DNA from: Anthoceros angustus
Lineage: Eukaryota; Streptophyta; Anthocerotopsida; Anthocerotales; Anthocerotaceae
Assembly: GCA_010909165.1 (NCBI GenBank)
Contig: MU008186.1
Coordinates: forward strand, 248,001 to 312,000
Direction of reading: 5' to 3'
Length of the DNA stretch: 64,000 bases
Position 1 is the stretch's first letter, and each line of letters opens with the position of its first letter. The notes under the pieces were generated by a model. That model made no database searches. It was not told the DNA's origin and saw only the letters and a program-made list of their open reading frames with translations. A program made the translations under genes and the position numbers. Of this stretch, positions 34,701 through 46,714 are shown piece by piece.

Positions 34701-37700
34701 CAGAGAGTCCGGAGTGCTGCATTTGCAAAAGAATCGATCACTGACTTCAGCTCGACTATCTGACAAGCCAACTGCAGCAAATCAGTTGAGGACAATTGGC
34801 CTAAGAGCTGAAAAACACCATGCCATAAGCCGGACTGGAAGAGCTATGGTGGAGTAACCAGGCCAATAGCCAAGTTCCAGAGTGGGTTTATTCGTCTTCC
34901 TTGCCTTCTCTGGTGTCAAGGGGACGAGGGAACCCTCCCCATTGTAGTAATGAGTACAAAGGTCGAGGACAACCTCAGATGCACCTTTCCAATGAACCCA
35001 GTGTCGTCCCTCTTGTGACTGCATACAATGAAAACTGTTCCCAAACTTAGCTCTGATCTGATGTTCTCTGGTTTATGGAATATGAAAACAATACGTTGGG
35101 CCACCACCAAATGTACCTTGAATAAGGTACCCATCCGCTTCTTGGTAGAGTTGAAAGCTTCTACTCGTGTCACTGTGATCTCCTCCCTCACATCCTCGAA
35201 ATTAGCACCCAACTAGAAATAACGAATGGGATGGCAAACAGTCTTAGCTATCCAGAAATTAAGGAAACCACAGAAAGCTCTTCTCGTGTCTACCTGAACA
35301 CCCCAAGACAGGATTGCCTTCTCCGTCGGACTGCCAAACACTTCCACACTTCCTCCCCCCTGATTTGAAATTCAGAGTAATGCTTTGCAGTCTCAACTCA
35401 AAGAGTACCCAAAAAAAAAAAAAAAAGCAAATCGTACGAGTTCAGCGGTACCTTTGGCATGTAAACACTGCCATTGGTATTAACACATATTGCTTCAAAC
35501 AACACCTGTGGCAGACACTAAGATGTCATTACTGTTATTTACTATATAGAAAAGCATAAATTGATATCATATTACAACTAATACTTGTTTGTGCACCTTT
35601 GTTAACGAGGCATTGAGCTCTTCCTTCAAGAAATTGGGAACTTTAAGCATACCGCACAACCATGAATTTACTACAGTCATCTGACACATAGATTCCACAC
35701 ATGAATATAGATATATTTTTAAACTAAAATAAAGTTATTTTATAAAAATTAAAATATTTATTATCGTATTATTAATGATTTACCTTATTCATGGTGAGAG
35801 TTCCAGTCTTATCACTACAAATTGTAGTTGCAGAACCCATAGTTTCACAAGCAGCCAGCTGTCTGACCTAAATATTGTCATAAAGTAATTGACATCAAGT
35901 ATTACATAAACGTTCATAATTTTAGTTTACTTTAAAAATAAAACTTGAGCTTACCAGTGCCCGGTCTTCCATCATTTGCCGCATTGAGTATGCAAGTCTA
36001 AAAATTTATAACAATAAGACTAAAAAGGATCACACACATAAAAATTAAATGTATAACAGAATATTGTATATAAAACACACTAAGGTCTTACGTTAAAGTC
36101 ACTGCCAAAGGAAGGCCTTCAGGAATGGCAACCACAACAATTGTAACCTTTAACCCACGATAACTTGTAAGCATATTTGTTTATAAAGGTATTCCAACTT
36201 AAATGATAATATAATTTCAAAAACAAATCATAATCTCACCGCAATAGCAAAGAAATCGACAATGTGACGACCATCACTACTTGAGAAGTGTTTGTAGTCT
36301 ACTTGAACTAGAAACCTGATAGACAAATAAGTTGTTAATCAAATAGATTTACAAGAGTGAAAAGTATACAAGGGTACAAGGGTACATATTTCAACATGTC
36401 ATGTTAAAAGTCACAACGTTGTTACATAAAACAATTATTTACCGTATCATAAGTACTCCAAACACCACAACTGCAACAAACAATCCAACTTTCCCTATCA
36501 TGGTTGCCAATAAGTTAAGTTGTATTTGCAGAGGGGTTTCCTCGGCATTATCTTCACTCAAAGTTGCCATCACCCTACCCCATTCTGTATTCATACCTAC
36601 GGCTGTCACCTGGCACATTAGATAACACTTTAACATAATATCCTAATAGATTTTTAGAAATTATCTATTGGAAACAACCTAATCATTGATCAATATTATG
36701 AGCAAAGTTACTAACCACGAATGATCCAAAACCATCTAGCACCTTGCAGCCAGATAATAGTGATGGACTACTTGCATCTTTGTGCAACTGCATTCACATC
36801 AACATTACATTGCATATTCATTGTGATTATATCAACAAAATTGAAGTGGATGAAGAAAAATAAAAAAAAGGGCTCTCATGTAATAAAGAGAGATAAGGTG
36901 AAGAAAAAAGATGGCGTACAGGATCACTTTCACCAGTCATACTTGACTCATCGATTGTTAAAGGTTGCGTTGAAACTAGCAGCCCATCTGCAGGTATCTG
37001 TTAAGTGAAAGGAATCTTTGAATAAGTCCGAAAATCGTGAAATATATGGTATTTTACAAGTATATATTTTAGTTTAAATTGTACAAAGCTTGATCTTGAC
37101 CTGATCACCAATATTGAGATGCACAATATCTCCAACCACAATGTCAAATATGCAAACATTTTCACGTTTTCCTGATCTTGAAACCTATAAAAAAATATGC
37201 ATCGTTATCACTTGAAAAACTTCAATATTCAATGTCAATCGATAATTCAACTCCTCTAAGTATTTTCTTTAGTAACATTTTATATAGATAGATATATTGA
37301 TCAATGTTGATATACATATAAGTACATACGGTGAGAAATATCTTCTGTTTTTCGTTGTTCAGCCGTTGAAACTGTAATGACTGTTGATAGTTGCTTATTG
37401 CTGAGATAATAATATTTAATATTGTTTAAAAATCTCTATTTTTTAATAAAATTTTATATTAAAGGAAAACTTACCCAATAATACTTACAGCTTACTAACA
37501 CCACAAGGATAACGGCAAAGCCAATTCCAGCTCCATCATACCAACCTTCGGAAGGATCCTTGTGAATATTCAAAACTTTCCTGAGATGACTTATGATGCT
37601 TACATTTCCATAGTTAACTTATGATGCTTATTTTCCTTACTTTCACTATAGATCCTTATTAGATCCTTATTATTTGTTGCAGATATGAGATTTTCAAGGA

Positions 37701-38165
37701 AACAGGAAAATACTTACTTCTGCAGTTAGCCCGACAATAAGTGAAACACAAGCACAAATCACAAGCATTATCAATGTTTCGTCTTTACAAGCCTCCCACG
37801 CAAACCTCTGTTGCAGGCAACCACTTTGGATGTTACAACTCCAAGGAAAGCTGGCAAAGCCGCAGGACAGCGGCAAACCAACTGCAAGAGAAAGAGCACA
37901 AACAAAAGAGAAAAGGGGAAGGAATGCACTGCAGCACATCAGAAGAGATGAACGCGCACCCAGAACGGTTTGGACTTTTTGCAGGAAACGTGTTTGTCCC
38001 AAAGACGTGGTCCTCGTTTCCAACTCGGCCCGACCGCCCTCAATGCCTGCCTTGGCATCCACTTTCAGTGCCGCTGCCACTGCTGCAACACCTCCGTAGC
38101 TCTGAAGAGCTGGAAAGCTACTATGTAACTCGGCTAAGTCACTACATGACAAACTGAACTGCGTC
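31749..38165 (-). CDS. Autoinhibited plasma-membrane-type Ca2+-ATPase (P2B, ACA8/ACA10-like), N-terminal frameshift
   Basis: P2B pumps export Ca2+ from the cytosol and are activated by calmodulin. About 27 short exons on the minus strand follow the ACA8/10 sequence. 5' part: [30 protein letters not shown]; then a shift to [29 protein letters not shown]. Middle: [38 protein letters not shown] (actuator TGES), [33 protein letters not shown] (Ca2+ site), [12 protein letters not shown] (phosphorylated Asp), [12 protein letters not shown]. 3' part: [91 protein letters not shown] and [17 protein letters not shown]. The frameshift near 38010 lies between AELETR and the conserved FGTNTFP segment; one lost G would explain it. 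The true start codon and the C-terminal tail (about 31749-32069) are uncertain. Exons between about 35.5 and 37.7 kb are much more AT-rich than the rest. Confidence 0.88.
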
Positions 38166-39398
38166 ATGCCTTCCCGGTCCGACTTCCAAACCGTATCCTA
38201 AATCGGCGGTCCCTCACCTGCACTGCAAACGACCGGAGCCATGAGTACCTGAAAGCGTGAAGATAAACTGGACCCAATGACAGGAAAACCACGCTAAGCT
38301 CAATAGCTTCTGCAGGGCTTCCTGAGCACTGCTTTGAACAAGAAGATTGTGAACAAGGCCACGAGGTTGCAATCCAAACATACCGAAACGTGATTAGCAA
38401 CACCAGATGCCAGCAAGCAGCTCAGAAGCTCCACTTCTCAGGAACAAAGTGACTATCCCGCTCAACAAAGCAGCGGACAATTCTTGTGGCTACTTTCCAG
38501 GAACATCGAAGTCCCTCTGTGAGTCAAAAGAGCAACAACAAGTGCTCGACTACCACAAGAAAGGGCAGAATTGCAGTTGGAGTGAGGGAATACTATCTTT
38601 GCAATCTCCATTCCTTGCCAGTTGAATGCCTGTCTGACGCTAACTCCTGATGCCGAGAAAACGATGCCGAAGCTGAAAAGACACGCCGCCATTTCTACTG
38701 ACGGCTGCAAAGCGGCATCCGGAAGCCTCCATCAACCAAACCAGAACCAGCGAGTATACCATAGTAACTACCGCGTCCACAACCGGCACAAAACGACTCA
38801 AGAAGGTGCGGAAAATCGTGTCTTAGGCGCCATAGCCAGGCCAATCCAAAGCTATTAGGTCTCGAATTGCTGCTGCTGCCAACCACTCCTGTCGACAGAT
38901 AGTGTCCGCGTCTCGCGTCTCGCGTCTTGCCCTCTCGGGGTTGCTGCTTGCAATGGCTGCTCGATACGCGATTCGCGAAACGCGTCTCCTTCGGAACGAC
39001 AGACTCAGAGTTTTACCAGTTCGCGGCGACAAGCCTTACAACTCCCTACCAGGAATGAGCGCGACATGTGTGATAGTTTGGAAGGTCTAGTCCGGTGGAG
39101 GGGTTTCGCCGATGGCCTGACTGGGTTTCGCCGGTGGCCTGACTAGGTTTCGCCGGATCCGGAAGGGCCGTGGTCTGGGGAAAAATGTAAGTGGGGCGGG
39201 GCACATACATATTCGAAGACCGAAGCCCTCTTCCTACATAGCTCGCAGGTAGTAGCGCCTGTGGCAGAAGAGACGTTTTAGTCCTCTGAGGAGTCTTGAA
39301 TTTCGTGGGAATTGGTGCTTGTGCGAAGGAGCGCTGATGGCAGGAAGGGCACGCAACGCAAGGAGAGGTTCATGATGTGAGGATGCGGCAGCTGAAGT
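36384..39398. repeat. Copy A of a ~3.0-kb near-exact tandem duplication (Ca2+-ATPase 5' part)
   Basis: This 3015-bp segment is repeated at 39399-42399. It starts inside an intron of the Ca2+-ATPase, contains the 5' exons and runs about 1.2 kb upstream of them. The central 2 kb is essentially identical to copy B. Only the last 350 bp of this copy lack bases relative to B, within homopolymers (GGGG for GGGGGG near 39100; one A and one C fewer near 39180-39222). Confidence 0.95.
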
Positions 39399-42300
39399 AC
39401 ATATTTCAACATGTCATGTTAAAAGTCACAACGTTGTTACATAAAACAATTATTTACCGTATCATAAGTACTCCAAACACCACAACTGCAACAAACAATC
39501 CAACTTTCCCTATCATGGTTGCCAATAAGTTAAGTTGTATTTGCAGAGGGGTTTCCTCGGCATTATCTTCACTCAAAGTTGCCATCACCCTACCCCATTC
39601 TCAGATTCATACCTCACGGTCACACCGCACATTAGATAACACTTTAACATAATATCCTAATAGATTTTTAGAAATTATCTATTGGAAACAACCTAATCAT
39701 TGATCAATATTATGAGCAAAGTTACTAACCACGAATGATCCAAACCATCTAGCACCTTGCAGCGATAATAGTGATGGACTACTTGCATCTTTGTGCTGCA
39801 TTCACATCAACATTACATTGCATATTCATTGTGATTATATCAACAAAATTGAAGTGGATGAAGAAAAATAAAAAAGGGCTCTCATGTAATAAAGAGAGAT
39901 AAGGTGAAGAAAAAGATGGCGTGATCACTTTCACCACCATACTTGACTCATCGATTGTTAAAGGTTGCGTTGAAACTAGCAGCCCATCTGCAGGTATCTG
40001 TTAAGTGAAAGGAATCTTTGAATAAGTCCAAAATCGTGAAATATATGGTATTTTACAAGTATATATTTTAGTTTAAATTGTACAAAGCTTGATCTTGACC
40101 TGATCACCAATATTGAGATGCACAATATCTCCAACCACAATGTCAAATATGCAAACATTTTCACGCTTTTCCGATCTTGAAACCTATAAAAATATGCATC
40201 GTTATCACTTGAAAACTTCAATATTCAATGTCAATCGATAATTCAACTCCTCTAAGTATTTTCTTTAGTAACATTTTATATAGATAGATATATTGATCAA
40301 TGTTGATATACATATAAGTACATACGGTGAGAAATATCTTCTGTTTTTCGTTGTTCAGCCGTTGAAACTGTAATGACTGTTGATAGTTGCTTATTGCTGA
40401 GATAATAATATTTAATATTGTTTAAAAATCTCTATTTTTTAATAAAATTTTATATTAAAGGAAAACTTACCCAATAATACTTACAGCTTACTAACACCAC
40501 AAGGATAACGGCAAAGCCAATTCCAGCTCCATCATACCAACCTTCGGAAGGATCCTTGTGAATATTCAAAACTTTCCTGAGATGACTTATGATGCTTACA
40601 TTTCCATAGTTAACTTATGATGCTTATTTTCCCTTACTTTCACTATAGATCCTTATTAGATCCTTATTATTTGTTGCAGATATGAGATTTTCAAGGAAAC
40701 AGGAAAATACTTACTTCTGCAGTTAGCCCGACAATAAGTGAAACACAAGCACAAATCACAAGCATTATCAATGTTTCGTCTTTACAAGCCTCCCACGCAA
40801 ACCTCTGTTGCAGGCAACCACTTTGGATGTTACAACTCCAAGGAAAGCTGGCAAAGCCGCAGGACAGCGGCAAACCAACTGCAAGAGAAAGAGCACAAAC
40901 AAAAGAGAAAAGGGGAAGGAATGCACTGCAGCACATCAGAAGAGATGAACGCGCACCCAGAACGGTTTGGACTTTTTGCAGGAAACGTGTTTGTCCCAAA
41001 GACGTGGTCCTCGTTTCCAACTCGGCCCGACCGCCCTCAATGCCTGCCTTGGCATCCACTTTCAGTGCCGCTGCCACTGCTGCAACACCTCCGTAGCTCT
41101 GAAGAGCTGGAAAGCTACTATGTAACTCGGCTAAGTCACTACATGACAAACTGAACTGCGTCATGCCTTCCCGGTCCGACTTCCAAACCGTATCCTAAAT
41201 CGGCGGTCCCTCACCTGCACTGCAAACGACCGGAGCCATGAGTACCTGAAAGCGTGAAGATAAACTGGACCCAATGACAGGAAAACCACGCTAAGCTCAA
41301 TAGCTTCTGCAGGGCTTCCTGAGCACTGCTTTGAACAAGAAGATTGTGAACAAGGCCACGAGGTTGCAATCCAAACATACCGAAACGTGATTAGCAACAC
41401 CAGATGCCAGCAAGCAGCTCAGAAGCTCCACTTCTCAGGAACAAAGTGACTATCCCGCTCAACAAAGCAGCGGACAATTCTTGTGGCTACTTTCCAGGAA
41501 CATCGAAGTCCCTCTGTGAGTCAAAAGAGCAACAACAAGTGCTCGACTACCACAAGAAAGGGCAGAATTGCAGTTGGAGTGAGGGAATACTATCTTTGCA
41601 ATCTCCATTCCTTGCCAGTTGAATGCCTGTCTGACGCTAACTCCTGATGCCGAGAAAACGATGCCGAAGCTGAAAAGACACGCCGCCATTTCTACTGACG
41701 GCTGCAAAGCGGCATCCGGAAGCCTCCATCAACCAAACCAGAACCAGCGAGTATACCATAGTAACTACCGCGTCCACAACCGGCACAAAACGACTCAAGA
41801 AGGTGCGGAAAATCGTGTCTTAGGCGCCATAGCCAGGCCAATCCAAAGCTATTAGGTCTCGAATTGCTGCTGCTGCCAACCACTCCTGTCGACAGATAGT
41901 GTCCGCGTCTCGCGTCTCGCGTCTTGCCCTCTCGGGGTTGCTGCTTGCAATGGCTGCTCGATACGCGATTCGCGAAACGCGTCTCCTTCGGAACGACAGA
42001 CTCAGAGTTTTACCAGTTCGCGGCGACAAGCCTTACAACTCCCTACCAGGAATGAGCGCGACATGTGTGATAGTTTGGAAGGTCTAGTCCGGTGGAGGGG
42101 GGTTTCGCCGATGGCCTGACTGGGTTTCGCCGGTGGCCTGACTAGGTTTCGCCGGATCCGGAAGGGCCGTGGTCTGGGGAAAAAATGTAAGTGGGGCGGG
42201 GCACATACATATTCGAAGACCCGAAGCCCTCTTCCTACATAGCTCGCAGGTAGTAGCGCCTGTGGCAGAAGAGACGTTTTAGTCCTCTGAGGAGTCTTGA

Positions 42301-42399
42301 ATTTCGTGGGAATTGGTGCTTGTGCGAAGGAGCGCTGATGGCAGGAAGGGCACGCAACGCAAGGAGAGGTTCATGATGTGAGGATGCGGCAGCTGAAGT
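39399..42399. repeat. Copy B of the ~3.0-kb tandem duplication; truncated Ca2+-ATPase 5' copy
   Basis: Copy B carries the same 5' exons on the minus strand but stops within the intron after the AVGMNTEWG exon, so it cannot encode a pump. Its first 800 bp contain many small deletions and scrambles relative to copy A (near 39600-39625, 39748, 39763, 39798, 39875, 39920-39940, 40160-40215). These break exons that are intact in A. After about 40700 it is identical to A until the far end. The pattern is typical of two contig ends that overlap but were not merged. Confidence 0.95.
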
Positions 42400-42703
42400 G
42401 TTCTTGAATTTGTGCGTCGGGTGATCCGGGTGGCGTGGCTGGCTTACTAGATTGGAATGCGAGGAGGAAGGGGATTAGGGCAAGCGAGCTCCATGTGAAT
42501 TGGTGCAGCAGGAATTGGCAGGGTGGGAGATAGGGATGGTGGTGGTCCTTAGGAGGAGGAGGGGAAGGAGGAGGGATGGCGAGGTGAGGGTATGGAGTGC
42601 ACTAAACGTTGTGGGAGCTGGAGCTGGAGCAGGCGCAGGTTAGGGGAGGGCTGGTGGAGATGCGATGGAGGAAGGGCGGGGAAGGGAGTAGGTGAATGAA
42701 TGA

Positions 42704-44389
42704 ATGATGTGTGCAGCTGCGGAGCGGGTGATCAGCCGGCAGGAGGATATTAATCAGCGGCATCCGCAACAGGGCAGCAGTGGTGGGGAGCAGGGCGCAG
42801 GGTTGCGGCAGAACAGCAATCACCATGGCAATGCAGCAGGGGCGGGTGGTGGTGGTGGCAGGGTGATGCTCAGCCGGGCTAAGAGAGTGGCGCCCCCGAT
42901 AAGCGGGGCTGTATGGGCGCCTTCCGCAGGGCAGGCTGATGGTGTGGTCATGGTGCCGGTGCAGCAGCTTGGGCGCATGATGCCTGGAAGCGCTCGCGTC
43001 AACTTGCTGGAGATGAAGGCCAAGTTGTGCAAGATCCTGGGGCCTGCAAGGGAGGGTCGGTACTGGGTTCTGCTCTCCAGCTTTCTGGCCTTCAAGCTGA
43101 GCAAGCAGGAGCTGGAGAAGCAGCTGCCGGCTGCCATCGGGCTGGAGAACATCTCGCTGCATAATGAGTTTCTGCGGGCTATCCTGTTCAACGCCCTGTC
43201 GGGTGAGGCTCCCTCTCCTCCTCCTCCTGCTCCTCAGTCTAACAGCAACAGCCCATGTGGGTACAACGCTACGTCTCTCAACTCGCATGATACCTCCAAG
43301 CCTGTTAAGGGCGTGCGGAGGAGGCCAGTGTCGTCCCCGGTTGCCAGCGACGAGCTCGCGTCGTCCCCAGGGCAGCCTTCTCCCACGGGGGCTATTGCCA
43401 CGCCTGTGTGGTCCAATGGGGATGCTATCACGTCCCCTCGGAAGGGTAGGTCCGGCATCCGAGACCGCAAGGCCAAGGACAGGCCAAGTCCCCTGGGCCT
43501 GCCCAAGTTGAGTGAAGCTCAAGCACTTCCTGGACAGGACAGGTTGGATCAGTCGGCGGGGGTGGGGTTTAGAGTAGTGCCTGATCTTTCCAGGTCACTG
43601 GAGCAGGTGGAGAACGCTGTTGATCAGTCACAGTATCCCTCTGCCAAGCGGGTCAAGCATGAGTTGCATCTGGTCAATGGCGTGGCGGCTGCTCATGATG
43701 TTCCAACTGCTGATGAGGTTGATGGTACAGAGGAGGAAGAAGGCGTGGTTTGGACCACCAGGCCTCTTCAGGCTCCTCTGGGAATACCCTTTTGCAGGGC
43801 AAGCGTTGGTGCTCCTCAGAAAGCAACGGCCTCGGCTGTCCCCGGGCCACTGACCTTCTCGTTGCTAGGTTATGGCATAGAGGAGGAGTGTCTTGAAGCG
43901 AGCGACATGTTGCCAGACACTTCATCTTTGCTGAGAAGAATGCAGCAGACCGCTGTTGCAGAGAGGGGGCTTCAAGGAGTCACCTTTGAGGCTGCCAATG
44001 TACTTAATCATGGGATTGACGCTTATCTCAAGCGAATTCTTGAACCTGCTGTGAAGTTGGCACAGTGCCGACGTTACAGAGGTCAAACAGAGTCATCTAC
44101 AGAGTCCCTTCCTGGTGGAGAATCCTTTAGGGCTACAGGGGCGAATGGTGTTTGCAGTGTGTTCCCTCAGAAACGCACTCTGAACGGTGCATGGTTGTCA
44201 CATCCCTCTGGTCACGTTGAGGGAGTTGGAGGCATGGGGGAAGGAGCACCATGTGAGAATGAGAAGACTCGTCCTCTAATTACACCTGCGGACTTGATGG
44301 GTGTTTTGGAGATGAATGCATCGCCTTTGCTGGGTGAAGACTGGGCTCTTCTACTTGAAAAATTGTCTTTGCGACTCATGGACAGATGA
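42704..44389 (+). CDS. SAGA complex ADA1/TADA1 (Hfi1)-like transcriptional coactivator subunit
   Basis: An intronless reading frame of 561 residues. After a low-complexity N-terminus, residues about 97-165 read ARVNLLEMKAKLCKILG, RYWVLLSSFLAFKLSKQELE and LENISLHNEFLRAILFNAL. This is the histone-fold-like Tad1/Ada1 domain of the plant At2g24530 family. Downstream landmarks also match: LQAPLGIPFCRASVG, LPDTSSLLRRMQQTAVAERG, VTFEAANVLNHGIDAYLKRI, and a C-terminal ITPADLMGVLEMNASPLLGE segment. ADA1 holds SAGA together and supports histone acetylation and TBP recruitment. The ATG at 42704 is the first in frame; a downstream MMPGSARVN could also serve. It is transcribed away from the Ca2+-ATPase 5' region. 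Confidence 0.88.
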   Translation: MMCAAAERVISRQEDINQRHPQQGSSGGEQGAGLRQNSNHHGNAAGAGGGGGRVMLSRAKRVAPPISGAVWAPSAGQADGVVMVPVQQLGRMMPGSARVNLLEMKAKLCKILGPAREGRYWVLLSSFLAFKLSKQELEKQLPAAIGLENISLHNEFLRAILFNALSGEAPSPPPPAPQSNSNSPCGYNATSLNSHDTSKPVKGVRRRPVSSPVASDELASSPGQPSPTGAIATPVWSNGDAITSPRKGRSGIRDRKAKDRPSPLGLPKLSEAQALPGQDRLDQSAGVGFRVVPDLSRSLEQVENAVDQSQYPSAKRVKHELHLVNGVAAAHDVPTADEVDGTEEEEGVVWTTRPLQAPLGIPFCRASVGAPQKATASAVPGPLTFSLLGYGIEEECLEASDMLPDTSSLLRRMQQTAVAERGLQGVTFEAANVLNHGIDAYLKRILEPAVKLAQCRRYRGQTESSTESLPGGESFRATGANGVCSVFPQKRTLNGAWLSHPSGHVEGVGGMGEGAPCENEKTRPLITPADLMGVLEMNASPLLGEDWALLLEKLSLRLMDR

Positions 44390-45686
44390 CAGGTACTGTT
44401 TGGTCCTTTCTTCTCAAGTAGTTGAAGGTGTTGCATGCATGTTGAACCTGATTACTCATCCTGACTGATGTTTGGGCAGAATCCGTCTGTAGGCTTTGCT
44501 GTGAGTCCTATTCAATTTATCATTTCCTGCATTTGGGGATACTCGAGGGCATAAGCTCAGATTCTTATTCTGCTTTCAAGCTTAAGGTGTATGGCCTGAA
44601 GCTTCTGGCAGGTGGTCCAAATCATTTTTGACAGCTTTCTTTCCACAATTTCTTTGGAGCAGCTTGATGCTGACGTCATGTCTGTAAAGCTGGAGCTCAG
44701 ATTATAGTATTTCTGTTAAAAGCCTTTGTTTTGCTTGCAGACAATTATGTGTGGACTTCTTTCAGCTCGCAAGCTGTGAGATGCAGGTAGAGTAAACTTT
44801 CATTTATTATTGCTCAAATTTAGAATCCTTTGCCCACAAGTCCTTAAGTCCTGGCCTTTGGTATGCATTGAGAGTGCGTTTGAAGGTATGCAGACCAGCA
44901 CTTCATACATATTTGCAGGCAAGTATGAAGTTACTCTTGCCATGTAGCCTGCTTTTGATCCTAACCGAAAGATGGACTGCAAATTGACTGCGCTTGATTC
45001 AGAGATGCTTAAAGCTGATCAGAGCCGAATTTCATGTATGTTCACTCATATTTGCTGGTTAATTTCACTAACATATGACAGCGTTAAGAATTTTGCTTTC
45101 CTGGGAATGCAATATCGATGCTGTATGCTTTCCTGTAGTGGGACATTGTCTGCCTGGTACTTTTGCATCTTGTCTCTCACACCGTCATTGTGCAGCAGCA
45201 GGCACCTAATCGGGTGGTACGAGGATTGCAATTCCCAAGATGTCAAGAGGTGGACAAGAAAACCACTATGGCAGCATCAAGTCGCAAATCTGTGGAGTGG
45301 ATACTTTGCTTATTGATGGTGTGATGCTGCGGTAACGGTTGACTTGTTTGCCTTCAATTCTTGTGATGATTCAGCACATGGTGTTCAGGGAAAGTGATGC
45401 CGTTCAAGACACTGATCGGCAGATTTTTCCCAAAATCTAGGTTAGTTCATTCTTTGTGTCCCTTTAGTGCGATGGGACCATCACTCCTCCATTGTCATCG
45501 ACAAGTGGTGGCAGAATTCCAACAGGAGAACCCGTTTGTCAGCAATGCTAAGGGTGTTTCTTGTAAGCTCCTTGATGCATAAGTACCCCTGGCTGGGCGA
45601 TGAAAGGCAAGTATCTCTGCAGCTTAAAGTTTTTGGAGGCTCTTGAGCAAGGCTCAATAGAAGTTATTCTTCGTTGCGCCTCTGCT
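44390..45686. other. Intergenic sequence and 3' untranslated region of the ADA1-like gene
   Basis: No frame here shows conserved motifs. The composition falls steadily in GC from the end of the ADA1-like gene. I see nothing else in it. Confidence 0.5.
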
Positions 45687-46657
45687 GGCTTGGTTGAAGC
45701 CCAGATAATGTAAACCATTGTACACTATTTTTTTTTGCCGAATATGTTAGCGCAGGAGATTACTCGAATCTTGTTTAATCATGTTTTGCTGTTCCGAATC
45801 ACAGCTGCTAGCATCACGCGGTAAGTGGGCTTTGGGTGTACTGCGAGTGCCGCCTGTCACACGATCTGGGTCGTTGAATCTGGTCGAGGTACACATTTTG
45901 CCTGGAGCTCATCGCCAAAAAAAAGATTTGTCTGGGTCTCATCGCAATAACAAAATTTGCCTGGAGCGTTCGTTCCGTTCCAAGAACCTGATCCTCAAGT
46001 CCTCCCCAGCCCTCGAGCGTTAGGCGAGTTGCATTGTTTTGCAGTATTTATATAATACTAAAGATGTAAATATGTCTCTTAGTATGCATAACTTCCTCGC
46101 CTTTGGCCCAACCTTGCATCCAAACCTTGATTCAGACGGTTTCTTTTGTACCTCGATGACAATCCGCTTGGCTTGGTTGAAGCCCAGATAATGTAAACCA
46201 TTGTACACTATTTTTTTTTGCCGAATATGTTAGCGCAGGAGATTACTCGAATCTTGTTTAATCATGTTTTGCTGTTCCGAATCACAGCTGCTAGCATCAC
46301 GCGGTAAGTGGGCTTTGGGTGTACTGCGAGTGCCGCCTGTCACACGATCTGGGTCGTTGAATCTGGTCGAGGTACACATTTTGCCTGGAGCTCATCGCCA
46401 AAAAAAAGATTTGTCTGGGTCTCATCGCAATAACAAAATTTGCCTGGAGCGTTCGTTCCGTTCCAAGAACCTGATCCTCAAGTCCTCCCCAGCCCTCGAG
46501 CGTTAGGCGAGTTGCATTGTTTTGCAGTATTTATATAATACTAAAGATGTAAATATGTCTCTTAGTATGCATAACTTCCTCGCCTTTGGCCCAACCTTGC
46601 ATCCAAACCTTCTGATTCGTATCGGTTTCTTTTTGTACCTCGATGACAATCCGCTTG
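45687..46657. repeat. 483-bp tandem duplication, two copies
   Basis: GGCTTGGTTGAAGCCCAGAT begins copies at 45687 and 46170. The copies are identical for about 430 bp, including an 80-codon frame at 45781 and 46264 that matches nothing I know. Only the last 50 bp of copy 1 differ, by small deletions and scrambles (near 46127-46170), relative to the matching part of copy 2 (46610-46655). Confidence 0.95.
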
Positions 46658-46714
46658 GGCTTGGTCCAACCTCTGGCCTATTCTCTCATGATGTGCAGCT
46701 GTGGGGCTTCCGTT

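Noticed and set aside
42602-43522. 306-codon minus-strand frame
   Set aside because: Antisense shadow of the ADA1-like gene, which has clear family motifs.
45781-46506. Identical 80-codon frames in the 483-bp duplication
   Set aside because: Identity reflects the duplication itself; the product has no known features.
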